Positions 8,511 to 17,440 are shown, numbered from the stretch's first letter. The stretch: 64,000 nucleotides of DNA from CAYWQB01 sp964460785 (GCA_964460785.1 CAYWQB010000001.1:558001-622000), one strand, 5' to 3'. Program-made: numbers and translations. Notes: generated by a model from the letters alone, not told the origin.

Positions 8511-9389
8511 ATGAGCAAAATACCCAAAAGTGTCGGTATTCATGACGGCCTGTTTCATGCCGACGAAGTCACAGCTTGCGCTCTGCTTGAAATGTTTGAC
8601 TTCATTGACCGCAGTAAAATCGTACGAACAAGAGATAGCTCCAAACTTGCATCTTGTGAATTTGTCTGTGATGTAGGGGGGGAATTTGATCCCTCGCGTA
8701 AACTCTTCGACCATCATCAATCAGATTATACAGGGCCTCTTAGCAGCGCCGGGATGATTTTACAGTACCTACGAGACACAAAAGTCCTCACAAGTGAGGA
8801 ATATGAGATGCTCAATGATGAGCTGATTAAAGATGTAGATGACCATGACAATGGCCGCATTCCCCAGCCAGAAGCATCATGTACATTTTCTCAAATTATA
8901 GAAAACTTCTATCCAATTGACTATGAAGCGACTGAAGCCGAAGAAAGTCATGCCTTTTTACAAGCCTTAGACTTTGCAAAAGGGCACTTAGAAAGAGTTT
9001 GGCAGCGCTTTCACTTTCGCCTGCAAAGTCGAGATGTGGTTGCTACTGCCATGCAAAAGGCGGACTCTTATCTCTTATTTGATAAAGCGCTCCCCTGGCA
9101 GGAAAACTTCTTTTCATTAGGAGGCGAAAGCCACCCTGCAAGCTTCATTATCATGCCATGCAAACAGCATTGGAAACTAAGAGGGATCCCACCTGATAGT
9201 GAACATCTCCTTGAAGTACGCATCCCACTGCCTAAAGAGTGGGCTGGCCTTTTAGGCGAAGACCTTGAAAAGGTTTCAGGCATCAAGGGAGCCATTTTTT
9301 GTCACAAGGGTCGGTTTATCTCTGTTTGGAAAACCAAAGAGGCAGCACTCAAGGCTCTTGAGTACGTCATGCAATACGCAAGCAAGTAA
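8511..9389 (+). CDS. MYG1/UPF0160 family protein, predicted metal-dependent nuclease
   Basis: Member of the MYG1 family, conserved from chlamydiae to eukaryotes and related to DHH phosphoesterases; human MYG1 is a 3'-5' RNA exonuclease. The frame extends up to a GTG at 8388, but homology begins at the ATG at 8511 (MSKIPKSVGIHDGLFHADEV), giving 292 residues. Metal-ligand motifs seen are HDGLFHADE near residue 11, DVGG, FDHH and DVDDHDNG. It opens a five-gene plus-strand run; the next gene follows after 5 bases. The family assignment is firm; substrate and role in this organism are unknown. Confidence 0.88.
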   Translation: MSKIPKSVGIHDGLFHADEVTACALLEMFDFIDRSKIVRTRDSSKLASCEFVCDVGGEFDPSRKLFDHHQSDYTGPLSSAGMILQYLRDTKVLTSEEYEMLNDELIKDVDDHDNGRIPQPEASCTFSQIIENFYPIDYEATEAEESHAFLQALDFAKGHLERVWQRFHFRLQSRDVVATAMQKADSYLLFDKALPWQENFFSLGGESHPASFIIMPCKQHWKLRGIPPDSEHLLEVRIPLPKEWAGLLGEDLEKVSGIKGAIFCHKGRFISVWKTKEAALKALEYVMQYASK

Positions 9390-9394
9390 ACATT

Positions 9395-9739
9395 ATGCAG
9401 AAAGATAAAACTATTTTTGAAAAGATCGTCGCGGGCGAGCTTTCATGCGACAAAGTATTCGAGAATGAGCGCATCCTAGCCTTCCACGATATTAGCCCCC
9501 AAGCACCTGTTCATATCTTGATCATCCCCAAAAAGCATTATCAGGGACTTCACGATGTACCAAGTGGTGAAATCAGTATTGTCTCTGAAATTGCAATCGT
9601 TGCCCAACAGTTAGCTGAGCAATTTAATATTGCTGATGGCTATAGACTTTTGACAAATAATGGACAAAAAGCAGGACAAACGGTATTTCATCTGCACTTC
9701 CACCTTTTAGGGGGACGCTCTTTATCTACCTTAGGATAG
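9395..9739 (+). CDS. HIT family hydrolase (HinT-like)
   Basis: Small histidine-triad nucleotide hydrolase, probably acting on adenosine phosphoramidates as HinT does. The 114 residues begin KTIFEKIVAGELSCDKVFEN and end with the triad HLHFHLLGGR, with His99, His101 and the catalytic His103. The order HIT next to a MYG1 gene is also what I recall in Chlamydia. Spacing is 5 bases from the preceding stop and 4 bases to the next start, so it is very likely cotranscribed. Confidence 0.93.
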   Translation: MQKDKTIFEKIVAGELSCDKVFENERILAFHDISPQAPVHILIIPKKHYQGLHDVPSGEISIVSEIAIVAQQLAEQFNIADGYRLLTNNGQKAGQTVFHLHFHLLGGRSLSTLG

Positions 9740-9743
9740 CGCC

Positions 9744-10301
9744 ATGAACTCTCCTCATATTCTGCTTATTGATGCCCAGCCCTCCTTCTTGGAAGAGGCA
9801 GAAAATCAATTGGAGTTAGAAGCTAGCCTTAAAACTCTCTTAAAAGCAGCTTCTATACTATCTCTTCCTGTTACATACACTGAGCAAAGCCCTGCAGTCC
9901 ATGGCTCGACGTTAGCAAGCTTTCTTCGTTGGCTCCCAGCTGAAACTAAGTGCTTTGAAAAAGCCTCATTTTCAGCCTGCAAAACCGAAGATTTTCTCTC
10001 TTATACCACAGCTCTTCCCGCTTCTCACTGGGTGATCTGCGGATTACATGCCCATATTTCCATTCTACAAACTGCTCGAGACTTGCTGAAAAAAGGACAT
10101 AACGTAACCATCCTCAACGATGGGCTGGGAGCGCCAAGCTTTTACCAGCTATCAACAGCTATTGCCGAGATGCGAGATTTAGGCGCTCGCATAACCTGTA
10201 TTGAAAGCTTGCTTTTTGAGTGGATTGAAAATGATACGCACCCATCTTACCCTGCTATTTTGGACCTTTGCCGTCCTCGGTGCACAGCTTGCACATGCTG
10301 A
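9744..10301 (+). CDS. Isochorismatase-like (cysteine hydrolase fold) protein with altered nucleophile
   Basis: The 185-residue protein has the isochorismatase/nicotinamidase fold: LLIDAQPSF with Asp10, FEKASFSAC with Lys73, and GLHAHISILQTARDLL. Family members usually have Cys in the last motif (for example AHVCVLQTA); here the aligned residue is Ser106. The Asp and Lys of the catalytic triad are therefore kept and the nucleophile is changed. It may be inactive, a serine variant or a scaffold. It starts 4 bases after the HIT gene and its last 71 bases overlap the next gene. Confidence 0.8.
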   Translation: MNSPHILLIDAQPSFLEEAENQLELEASLKTLLKAASILSLPVTYTEQSPAVHGSTLASFLRWLPAETKCFEKASFSACKTEDFLSYTTALPASHWVICGLHAHISILQTARDLLKKGHNVTILNDGLGAPSFYQLSTAIAEMRDLGARITCIESLLFEWIENDTHPSYPAILDLCRPRCTACTC

Positions 10302-11961
10302 CCTCAACAAGCAAACCATACGCAACCAACTTACACTCGGTTTAGCTAGGCAAGCGGCAGATTCAGCTAAAGCTCTTTATTCTCAAAAGCCCGATGATCT
10401 AGAGGTCCAGCAACTTTATATTACCTCTTTAGCTCGCAGTGGAGCCTCCCAGCAAGCACTCCAACTATGGAAAGCCTGCTCAGCCCATAATGAAAAACCC
10501 TTCTACTCTTCTTTAGAAGAAATTTGCTGGGCAGAGCTGCATGAGGGAGCTCGTCGCTCATCAATTAAAGGTCAATACATCGCTCTATTTGGAGCTGCAT
10601 CCTCGCAACAGATACGGGCTATTCCCTTACTCAAGCGCTCTTTAAAAAGCTCAAATCCTTTTTTCCGCTCTCTAGCTGCCCAACTTAGTGCTTACTTAGG
10701 AGATGCCCCTCTTCGCAAAGAGCTCTTGCACACATTACAAACAGAGCCCTCTTCAAACGTCCAAGCAACCATTATTGCCACTCTTGGTACATTAAAAGAA
10801 AAACAACTCTCTGGCCTCTTACACACCTACCTTAGTGAACAATATCCACTTGAGGTGCAAGAAGCTGCTGCCTTTGCTTTAGCAAATTTAACTGAAACCC
10901 TTTCTGAAAAACAACTGCAAGCCTTAGCTACAAGCTCTCATTCTGGCTTAAAGCTTGCCGCTTGCTATATTGTGCGTACGAAGGGACTATACAAAGAGCT
11001 TTCTCCGATCACTGCTTTACTTGAGGACTCCTTACCTTATGTGCAAGAGCAAGCAGCATATACACTGGCCATGGCCCCTTCTTTACCTAAGCAAGCGACA
11101 ACCTTGCTTTCCTCTCTCCTTCTGCACTCTCCCAACCTAAAAGTACAAATTACGACAGCTTTTGCACTGGCTAGGCATGGTGATCAAGAAGCGAAAACCT
11201 TTCTTCAGGAGATAATCACATCAAAGCACTCTTTAGAAGAAAAGCTTGCTGCTTTAGGAGCAATTGCATGCCTTGGCCCCCAGTCCATTGACACCATGGA
11301 AAGGTTTTTATTAGATAAAGATAGCCCTCCTTTTATTCGCCTAAACTCTGCCCTCTATCTTTTATACTGGGATGCCCCCTCCTCGTCGGCCATTCAGGAG
11401 CTTTCAGAGGCTTTAGGGAATCATTCTCTTAAGTTAGAAGAAAAATCTATGATTGCTGACTTCTTTCCCGTTTTCAAGGAAAGCGAACAAAGGCATCACC
11501 CCTTTATCCCAAACCTCCCTCTAGTGAGCGACCAGCTTTCTCGGCTGAAGCTCATAGCACTACTCGCCTACCAAGATGACCCTCTCATTATTGAAAGAAT
11601 CAGCGAATACTTAGAAACTAAACAATGGGGAGTATCTTTAACGGCTTCGACTCTTGTACTTCAAGAGCTTCCGATCCAAGCAGAGCATATCCTTCACAAA
11701 CTACTAGATCACTCTAGTGCAAATATTCGCGCTCAAGTATCCATCATTCTCGCTGCAATCAATAGAGATCATACAGCCCTAGACACTCTCTATGAGAGCT
11801 TTGATGATGTAAATAACGAAACCAAGCTTGCAATCATTGAAGCAATAGGTAACCTTGCCTCTACCCAGTCAATTCCTTTTTTGGTACAACAGTTGCAAAA
11901 TCCCCTTGCTTCCATTCGACTAATGGCTGCAGGAGCTTTGCTTCGATGCATAAATGGTTAG
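10231..11961 (+). CDS. Secreted or periplasmic HEAT-repeat protein
   Basis: A 576-residue protein made of about a dozen HEAT/PBS-lyase-like helical repeats (for example EVQEAAAFALANL, YVQEQAAYTLAM, NVQATIIATLGTL, SIRLMAAGALLR). The ATG at 10231 is preferred over an upstream TTG because it begins a signal peptide, MIRTHLTLLFWTFAVLGAQL followed by AHA. The start overlaps the isochorismatase-like gene by 71 bases, and the stop overlaps the open frame of the peptidase gene. Chlamydia has, as I recall, a hypothetical protein just before pepP. The function is unknown; HEAT repeats usually mediate protein binding. Confidence 0.82.
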   Translation: MIRTHLTLLFWTFAVLGAQLAHADLNKQTIRNQLTLGLARQAADSAKALYSQKPDDLEVQQLYITSLARSGASQQALQLWKACSAHNEKPFYSSLEEICWAELHEGARRSSIKGQYIALFGAASSQQIRAIPLLKRSLKSSNPFFRSLAAQLSAYLGDAPLRKELLHTLQTEPSSNVQATIIATLGTLKEKQLSGLLHTYLSEQYPLEVQEAAAFALANLTETLSEKQLQALATSSHSGLKLAACYIVRTKGLYKELSPITALLEDSLPYVQEQAAYTLAMAPSLPKQATTLLSSLLLHSPNLKVQITTAFALARHGDQEAKTFLQEIITSKHSLEEKLAALGAIACLGPQSIDTMERFLLDKDSPPFIRLNSALYLLYWDAPSSSAIQELSEALGNHSLKLEEKSMIADFFPVFKESEQRHHPFIPNLPLVSDQLSRLKLIALLAYQDDPLIIERISEYLETKQWGVSLTASTLVLQELPIQAEHILHKLLDHSSANIRAQVSIILAAINRDHTALDTLYESFDDVNNETKLAIIEAIGNLASTQSIPFLVQQLQNPLASIRLMAAGALLRCING

Positions 11962-11972
11962 AGGCATCCAAC

Positions 11973-13166
11973 ATGGATATCAGCATTACGGACAAGATTC
12001 ATTCTATTCAAACCCACCTACAGAACTTGGGAATCGATGGTTGGCTTTTTTATGACTTCTGTCGCTTGAACCCTTTAGCTTACCAAGTACTTGATATTCC
12101 AGAGAGTCTGCTTACGACCCGCCGCTTTTTCTACTGGGTCCCCGCGAGTGGCGCTCCTATTAAGGTTGTACATCAAGTTGAGCCCTATGTCCTCAACCAC
12201 CTCCCTGGAGAAACTCTTCTCTATACCCGCTGGGATGATCTTGAACGTGGATTACAAGCACACCTTCCCTCTCAGGGAAAGGTGGCTATGGAATACTCAC
12301 CAAATAATATGATTCCCTATGTCTCTTTTGTAGATGGAGGTACACTTGAATTTATTCGTAGTCTTGGCGTAGAGGTTGTCACCTCTGCTGATCTTTTGCA
12401 GTACTTCACCTCTGTGCTCAGTGATGACCAACTGAAAACACACCAGGAAGCTGCGACTATTGTAGAAAAAATTGTCGGTGAAGCTTGGGACATGATCAGT
12501 CAGTCTGTTAAACAGGGGCATGAACTAACTGAGTGGCAAGTTCAGCAGTGGATTCTCACTAAGTTTACAGAAAACAATTGTGTGACGAGTGCCTCTCCTA
12601 TGTGCCTTGTCGATGAACACTCTGCAGACCCTCATTATTTCCCTAGTGAGCAAGAGGCAAAAAAAATTACAAAAGGTAGTTATGTACTGATTGATCTGTG
12701 GTGTAAGAGGAATAGTCCTGGAGCTATTTATGCGGATATTACGCGTGTAGGTGTATGTGCGCCCTCCCCTTCTGCAAAGCAGCAAGAGCTGTTTTCTATT
12801 GTCCATGAAGCCCAAAAATCTGCGATTCAACTTATTCGCTCTCGCCTTAGAAATAAGGACCCATTAATGGGCTGGGAAGTCGATGCATTATGCCGACAGA
12901 TTATTACTGATGCAGGTTATGGAGACTACTTTAGCCATAGAACGGGCCATAGCATTGACACCCATGACCATGGCTACGGAGCACACCTTGATAATTTTGA
13001 AACACAAGATCACCGCCAAATTTTACCGGGAAGCTGCTTCTCCATCGAGCCTGGCATCTATCTCCCAGGAGAATTTGGCCTACGCTTAGAGTGTAATGTA
13101 TATATTTCCCTAGATGGAGATGTGCATATTTCAGGAGGAGAACAAAAGCAGATGCTGACTATCTAG
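11973..13166 (+). CDS. pepP: Xaa-Pro aminopeptidase (M24 family)
   Basis: Metallopeptidase that removes N-terminal residues preceding proline. The ATG at 11973 is chosen because GAGG lies 8 bases upstream; an in-frame ATG at 11946 lies inside the HEAT gene. The 397 residues have a creatinase-like N-terminal domain and the M24 pita-bread domain. All five metal ligands are visible: Asp in IDLWCKRN, Asp in YADITRVG, His in HRTGHSID, Glu in SIEPGIYL and Glu in LRLECNVY. It is the last gene of the run and overlaps the convergent sulfatase-like gene by 8 bases. Confidence 0.88.
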   Translation: MDISITDKIHSIQTHLQNLGIDGWLFYDFCRLNPLAYQVLDIPESLLTTRRFFYWVPASGAPIKVVHQVEPYVLNHLPGETLLYTRWDDLERGLQAHLPSQGKVAMEYSPNNMIPYVSFVDGGTLEFIRSLGVEVVTSADLLQYFTSVLSDDQLKTHQEAATIVEKIVGEAWDMISQSVKQGHELTEWQVQQWILTKFTENNCVTSASPMCLVDEHSADPHYFPSEQEAKKITKGSYVLIDLWCKRNSPGAIYADITRVGVCAPSPSAKQQELFSIVHEAQKSAIQLIRSRLRNKDPLMGWEVDALCRQIITDAGYGDYFSHRTGHSIDTHDHGYGAHLDNFETQDHRQILPGSCFSIEPGIYLPGEFGLRLECNVYISLDGDVHISGGEQKQMLTI

Positions 13167-14796
13167 CAGCCTTAACAGGCTGATACTTTTTTGTTACACT
13201 GTCATAAACAAGGTTTTTTAGCTGAGCCTTTGGATACGGAGCTGTCAGGCCAATCTCAAGAAACTCCTTCCCTCCATTTAAGTCATTCGACTTTATGTAA
13301 TCGACATGCTCTGAATAGAGAGAATTTTCAATGTCGTAGCCTAAGCACTTTGCAGTGAATCTCCCCACTTCATAATGAGTGATATACTCTCTCTGAGGTA
13401 AGGCATGAAGCAAAGTCGCGGAATCTATGTTGTGGAAGACCATAAAGGGGACTTTCAAACAGCTCAACTCTTCATCCAGAAAGTTATGACCCTGCCTTCC
13501 TTTTTTCTGTACCGCTTCTCCGTGATCACTCGTAAAGATTATGCAGTACTCCGATAAATCTGGCAAAATATGCTCTACAGTCTCAACAATCTGCCTACAA
13601 CTATAATCATAGTAGGCCATGGCATTATCATAGTGATCCACAACCTCATTATCAGGGAATATTGTGAACCTATCTTGCATATGCGCATAATGCTCCTTGT
13701 AAGGGCTATGCAAGTTTCTTTGGTGAAGAATTATAAAGTTTGATTCGCCAAGGTCAATCCTGTTTAGCTTTTCCAAAAGAAGTTCTTCTGTTCCTACTGA
13801 AAAGCTTTCAGCAGAAAAATAATCTAAACTTTCCAGACCTGCATAGCAGAAAACCCTTGGCCGCTGAAGTGACAGTAGATATGTATTATATCCATTTTGC
13901 TTTGCTAACCTAATCAGGTTAGATTTGTAGTCTTTATTTTTAAATGCATGATCCCCTGGAAGCAAAGAAAGGTTAAGCAAAAATTGCATGGATGAAAATG
14001 TGGAAGGAGAGGCAGCCAACCCTTTTCTGAATAAAAAGCTTGAAGACTCTTTTTGAGAAGAAAGCCAAGGAGTTGTATCCCTTTCATAGCCATAAAGAGA
14101 CATATGATCAGAGCTACAACTTTCTCCTATCACAAGCACGACATTTTTAATTAACTTTCTCGACAGATGAGCTGTTTGCTCAGGATAGCTAACCTTTACT
14201 TGGTCAAATAAAGGAGAAGTAAAAGCTACATATCCATTAAACAGCGAGCTCTTGAAAAAGTCATTACGTACCAAAGGACTCAGCCGTCCTTTAACTCCAA
14301 GACTCACAAAGCTAATACAGATAAGGGTTAAAAGAGCTCCATGTATAACTCGCTTCTTACTCAAAACCAAAAGAGTAGAAGCTTTCATCATGAGCTTGTA
14401 AATCGAAAACCAGCACCCAAACCAAATCAATGGCACATAATATACATCCCGCAAATATGAGATCCGAAATACCTCGCCTGGTTCAGCGATGAACTCTAAG
14501 AGATCTGCTGAACCAACAAATGTACCAAAGTAAGCCAATCCCACTAGCTGAAGTAAGGAAGGTAAAGAAAAAGCAGCTAACCAAAAAAATAGATACTTTC
14601 TTGATCCTGCTGTCATGAGGATCAATACAGGCAAAAAGTTATAGATTAGGTCTTCCGGCTTATAAAAGCGTGTTAAGAGAGGGTTATCGAAACCCAGCTT
14701 GACCCAATGAACAACTGCATCTTGAAGCTGCATCAAAAAAGTACCAAGCATAAGAGTCAAAGCCCATAGACTGGCCTTCAAAAACATACTACGCAT
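13159..14796 (-). CDS. Inner-membrane phosphoethanolamine transferase/sulfatase-like protein
   Basis: A 545-residue protein with four or five N-terminal membrane helices (from about 8 to 200) followed by a periplasmic alkaline-phosphatase-fold domain. The metal and nucleophile site is VVLVIGESCSSDHMSLYGYE, where the residue after GE is Ser rather than the Thr of EptA. A second metal motif IIFTSDHGEAV lies near residue 435. By family it probably transfers phosphoethanolamine or a related head group to lipid A, heptose or another envelope glycan. AGGGAAGAA precedes the ATG. It is divergent from tyrP; the exact substrate cannot be read from sequence. Confidence 0.78.
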   Translation of the reverse strand: MRSMFLKASLWALTLMLGTFLMQLQDAVVHWVKLGFDNPLLTRFYKPEDLIYNFLPVLILMTAGSRKYLFFWLAAFSLPSLLQLVGLAYFGTFVGSADLLEFIAEPGEVFRISYLRDVYYVPLIWFGCWFSIYKLMMKASTLLVLSKKRVIHGALLTLICISFVSLGVKGRLSPLVRNDFFKSSLFNGYVAFTSPLFDQVKVSYPEQTAHLSRKLIKNVVLVIGESCSSDHMSLYGYERDTTPWLSSQKESSSFLFRKGLAASPSTFSSMQFLLNLSLLPGDHAFKNKDYKSNLIRLAKQNGYNTYLLSLQRPRVFCYAGLESLDYFSAESFSVGTEELLLEKLNRIDLGESNFIILHQRNLHSPYKEHYAHMQDRFTIFPDNEVVDHYDNAMAYYDYSCRQIVETVEHILPDLSEYCIIFTSDHGEAVQKKGRQGHNFLDEELSCLKVPFMVFHNIDSATLLHALPQREYITHYEVGRFTAKCLGYDIENSLYSEHVDYIKSNDLNGGKEFLEIGLTAPYPKAQLKNLVYDSVTKKYQPVKAAR

Positions 14797-14839
14797 TTCT
14801 TCCCTAAACTTTTACCGAGAGAAAACAATACCTTAATGC

Positions 14840-14868
14840 TTGATTTTTAAGCTAATATCTCATATAAT
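14840..14868 (+). promoter_or_regulatory. Predicted sigma-70-type promoter for tyrP
   Basis: TTGATT (14840-14845) and a perfect TATAAT (14863-14868) are spaced by exactly 17 bases, in an AT-rich region. The predicted start near 14875 gives a leader of about 113 bases before the tyrP ATG. Confidence 0.75.
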
Positions 14869-14895
14869 ATTCTTTTAATTTTATTTAAAATACTC

Positions 14896-14940
14896 ATGAG
14901 TCACTTAGCTTTTATCAAATTTCGACGGCGAAACTCCTAA
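14896..14940 (+). other. Possible leader peptide frame upstream of tyrP
   Basis: A short frame of 14 codons (MSHLAFIKFRRRNS, then TAA) lies inside the predicted tyrP leader. It has three consecutive Arg codons, CGA CGG CGA, and its stop falls in the 5' arm of the hairpin that can cover the tyrP ribosome binding site. No Shine-Dalgarno sequence precedes it, so translation is doubtful. No Trp or Tyr codon is present. Confidence 0.25.
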
Positions 14941-14982
14941 TTTTCCCTATACGCTATTTTAAAAAGTTGAAAATTTCGGAGT
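14933..14982 (+). promoter_or_regulatory. Hairpin able to sequester the tyrP ribosome binding site
   Basis: ACTCC (14933-14937) and AATTTTC (14939-14945) pair with GGAGT (14978-14982) and GAAAATT (14969-14975). The stem has a 1/2-base internal loop and a 23-base terminal loop. GGAG is the Shine-Dalgarno sequence of tyrP, 6 bases before its ATG. A competing small hairpin, TTTCG-ACGG-CGAAA (14920-14933), would use part of the same 5' arm. This suggests translational control. Confidence 0.45.
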
Positions 14983-14987
14983 AACTC

Positions 14988-16214
14988 ATGAACAAATCAC
15001 AAGCATCTTTATGGCAGGTTCTCTCTGCCTCTTTTCTTATTGCAGGAACCTGTATTGGTGGAGGCATGCTAGCCTTACCTGTCACCTCTGGTCAGTCCGG
15101 TTTTTTACCCTCCGTTTTGATGATGGTCGTCTGTTGGGCTTACATGTGCATTACAGGACTATTAATTGCGGAAGCAAGCTTCTGGCTCAAAGATAAAAAT
15201 GCACATATGTCTTCTATTTGCTCTCATTTTTATGGGAATACGGGGAAGTTTCTTGCGTGGGCTATTTACCTATTTATCGGTTATGCTTCCCTTGTCGCTT
15301 ATATCGATGGAGCTGGAAAAATTCTAACAAACAGCTTGAACCAGTGGATGCCTATCCTTGCAGATACTCCCTTCACTGGACCGATCTTGTTTTCACTCTT
15401 CTTTGGTTCCCTACTCCTTCTTGGAGGTAAGAAAGTTGAGAACATCAACTCTATATTATTTATTGGCCTATTAATTTCTTATGGCATGATCCTATTCACA
15501 GGGTTTCATGAGGTTGAACTTGACTACCTTGCTTATAGCAACTTCAGCCAAGCACATATCTCTTTTCCTATTTTACTTACGGTTTTTAGCTATCAGGCGA
15601 TCGTCCCAAGCTTGCCCAACCTATTGAACCGCAACCCTCAAGCAGTACGCAAGAGCATTGTAATTGGTACTCTGTTAGCTCTTGTTGCCTATGCAGTTTG
15701 GCAAATTATCATTCTAGGGTCTATTCCTTATGAAGGAGAACACAGCCTTACAACAGCATTTGAGCAAGCACTACCAGCAACAGAAATTTTAAGCGTCTCC
15801 CCAAAAGTTCATAAGTATTTAGCCGCCTTCTCTAGCTTTTTCTCTTTCTTTGCGATTGTTACCTCATTTTTAGGAATTGCCCTTGGGCTATATGACTTTT
15901 TAGGAGATGGCCTGAAGATCTCAAAAAAGGGTTGGGGCAGCTTTATGCTTGTCCTACTTGTTGTGATCCCTAGCTGTATCATAGCCTTATCATTTAAGCG
16001 TGTTTTTCTACTTGCAATGGACTGGACCGGAGGGTTTGGAGACTCCATCCTGAATGGGATTTTACCTGCTTTAATCGTATGGAAAGCATGTTACTTCATG
16101 AAGTTAAAATCAGGGTTACAATGGCTGAGTTCTCGCCTTACTCTAGTTTTAATCCTAGCTTTCTCGCTGATGGTGATTTTCATTGAGTGCAATAGTATCT
16201 TTAATCTCTTGTAG
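14988..16214 (+). CDS. tyrP: Aromatic amino acid permease (TyrP/Mtr family)
   Basis: Eleven-helix inner-membrane symporter of the hydroxy/aromatic amino acid permease family, importing tyrosine or tryptophan with protons. The 408 residues begin with the family signature LIAGTCIGGGMLALPVTSGQ in the first helix. Further hydrophobic segments are regular through to IECNSIFNLL. Chlamydiae carry TyrP paralogues and depend on host amino acids. Its own promoter and a structured leader are predicted. GGAG lies 6 bases before the ATG. The 3' end overlaps the convergent CofD-like gene by 14 bases. The choice between Tyr and Trp as substrate is open. Confidence 0.9.
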   Translation: MNKSQASLWQVLSASFLIAGTCIGGGMLALPVTSGQSGFLPSVLMMVVCWAYMCITGLLIAEASFWLKDKNAHMSSICSHFYGNTGKFLAWAIYLFIGYASLVAYIDGAGKILTNSLNQWMPILADTPFTGPILFSLFFGSLLLLGGKKVENINSILFIGLLISYGMILFTGFHEVELDYLAYSNFSQAHISFPILLTVFSYQAIVPSLPNLLNRNPQAVRKSIVIGTLLALVAYAVWQIIILGSIPYEGEHSLTTAFEQALPATEILSVSPKVHKYLAAFSSFFSFFAIVTSFLGIALGLYDFLGDGLKISKKGWGSFMLVLLVVIPSCIIALSFKRVFLLAMDWTGGFGDSILNGILPALIVWKACYFMKLKSGLQWLSSRLTLVLILAFSLMVIFIECNSIFNLL

Positions 16215-17352
16215 ATAAAATTGTACGGATAGCGCTCTCTAAACTTTCTGCATCATACATGGTGTATGACTGAGTGGCAGTTTCTGCTGCCACTTGGATA
16301 CACTTGATTGATGCTGGCACCCCCCTCCCCAAAGAAACCTCTCCGCTTTCTGTATAAAGCAAGTGCGTCACACACTTCTCTAGTTGAGGTAGGTCTTCTT
16401 GGAACTCTCCTAACGCTCTCTGAATTGTTGTGATGAAATCTCCTGCATCAAGCCCCATTGTTTCCCGGTCATGATATGTGTTCAACATCAACACCTTTTG
16501 GGCAGAACTTTTAATAAGCGCTCCAGCCACCTCTCTTGGTATGAGGCAAGGGACAATACTCGTCCATAATGACCCCACTCCATATAGAATCAGATCTGCT
16601 TGCCTAATCGCTGATAGAATCGCTGGATTCACTTTAGGAAGTGCAACATTCCTTGCACCGTCTAAGTAAGCAACTTTTTTAACCCGGCTTTGTAAAGGTT
16701 GACTTCCTTCTTTCAGCACTTGGCACCCACTGCCTGGGTGAGAGATAGAGCTTTGCCCATAAAGGGTTTCTCCATTTTCAAGGATAGCAGATAGAGCAAG
16801 GGAGTGATCACAATCGAAAATGGGTAAGACTTCTGTCTCCATAGGAATGGAGACAACACTCGAGTAAATAAAAATAGGTGTTGTGAGTGATCCAAAAAAA
16901 AGTCGTGCTCCGGTAAAGAAAAAATTCCCAATACTCCCATTGCAAAGATCAAACTGCTGATTCACTTGACAGAGGCGTTTTTCTTCAAACAGAGACAAAA
17001 AGCGGTGGACGAGCCCTCGCAAAGGAATTTTAATTTTCTCCCATAAAGGGTGCTGTAAGCTAAGAATGACCTGCCACTCTTGCAGTGCCTTCTGGGCATC
17101 TGCTGCATCTAGCCGAAACTCTAAAAGGGACTTGAGGGCTTGATCACTTGAGGAGGTCACCTCTGACAACCTGGTAAGCGTTGAGCGAATATCTCCAATA
17201 CTAGGCCCTCCGAGTACACGTGTAATCTCGCGACTACTCCCTCCATCATCTGAAACAGGCAAAACATAGCTACTTTTTGGGAAGGCTTGGTTAAAGGACG
17301 GCAAGTAGTAATTAAATGCAGTCCCTCCCTTAAATACGATGATCTTTGGCAT
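16201..17352 (-). CDS. CofD/YvcK-like family protein (UPF0052)
   Basis: A 383-residue Rossmann-like protein of the CofD/YvcK superfamily. It shows an N-terminal FKGGTAFNYY, then LPVSDDGGSSREITRVLGGP and SIGDIRSTLTRL, the phosphate and metal binding region of this family, and LYGVGSLWTSIVPCL further on. Typical bacterial YvcK has GGGTG and VADDGGSSGRLR; the KGGTAF and PVSDDGGSSREI variants look closer to the plant and fungal branch. YvcK binds UDP-sugars and affects cell shape; CofD transfers a lactyl phosphate to F420 precursor. No F420 genes are seen here, so a regulatory or sugar-related role is likelier. Confidence 0.75.
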   Translation of the reverse strand: MPKIIVFKGGTAFNYYLPSFNQAFPKSSYVLPVSDDGGSSREITRVLGGPSIGDIRSTLTRLSEVTSSSDQALKSLLEFRLDAADAQKALQEWQVILSLQHPLWEKIKIPLRGLVHRFLSLFEEKRLCQVNQQFDLCNGSIGNFFFTGARLFFGSLTTPIFIYSSVVSIPMETEVLPIFDCDHSLALSAILENGETLYGQSSISHPGSGCQVLKEGSQPLQSRVKKVAYLDGARNVALPKVNPAILSAIRQADLILYGVGSLWTSIVPCLIPREVAGALIKSSAQKVLMLNTYHDRETMGLDAGDFITTIQRALGEFQEDLPQLEKCVTHLLYTESGEVSLGRGVPASIKCIQVAAETATQSYTMYDAESLESAIRTILSTRD

Positions 17353-17440
17353 ACCTTCCCTATAGCTTTGTCACTTGAAAATTAAGAGGGTAGCAGCAAA
17401 AATGCTCCCTCATTTTTTTATAATTAAGCCAGGCGAACAT

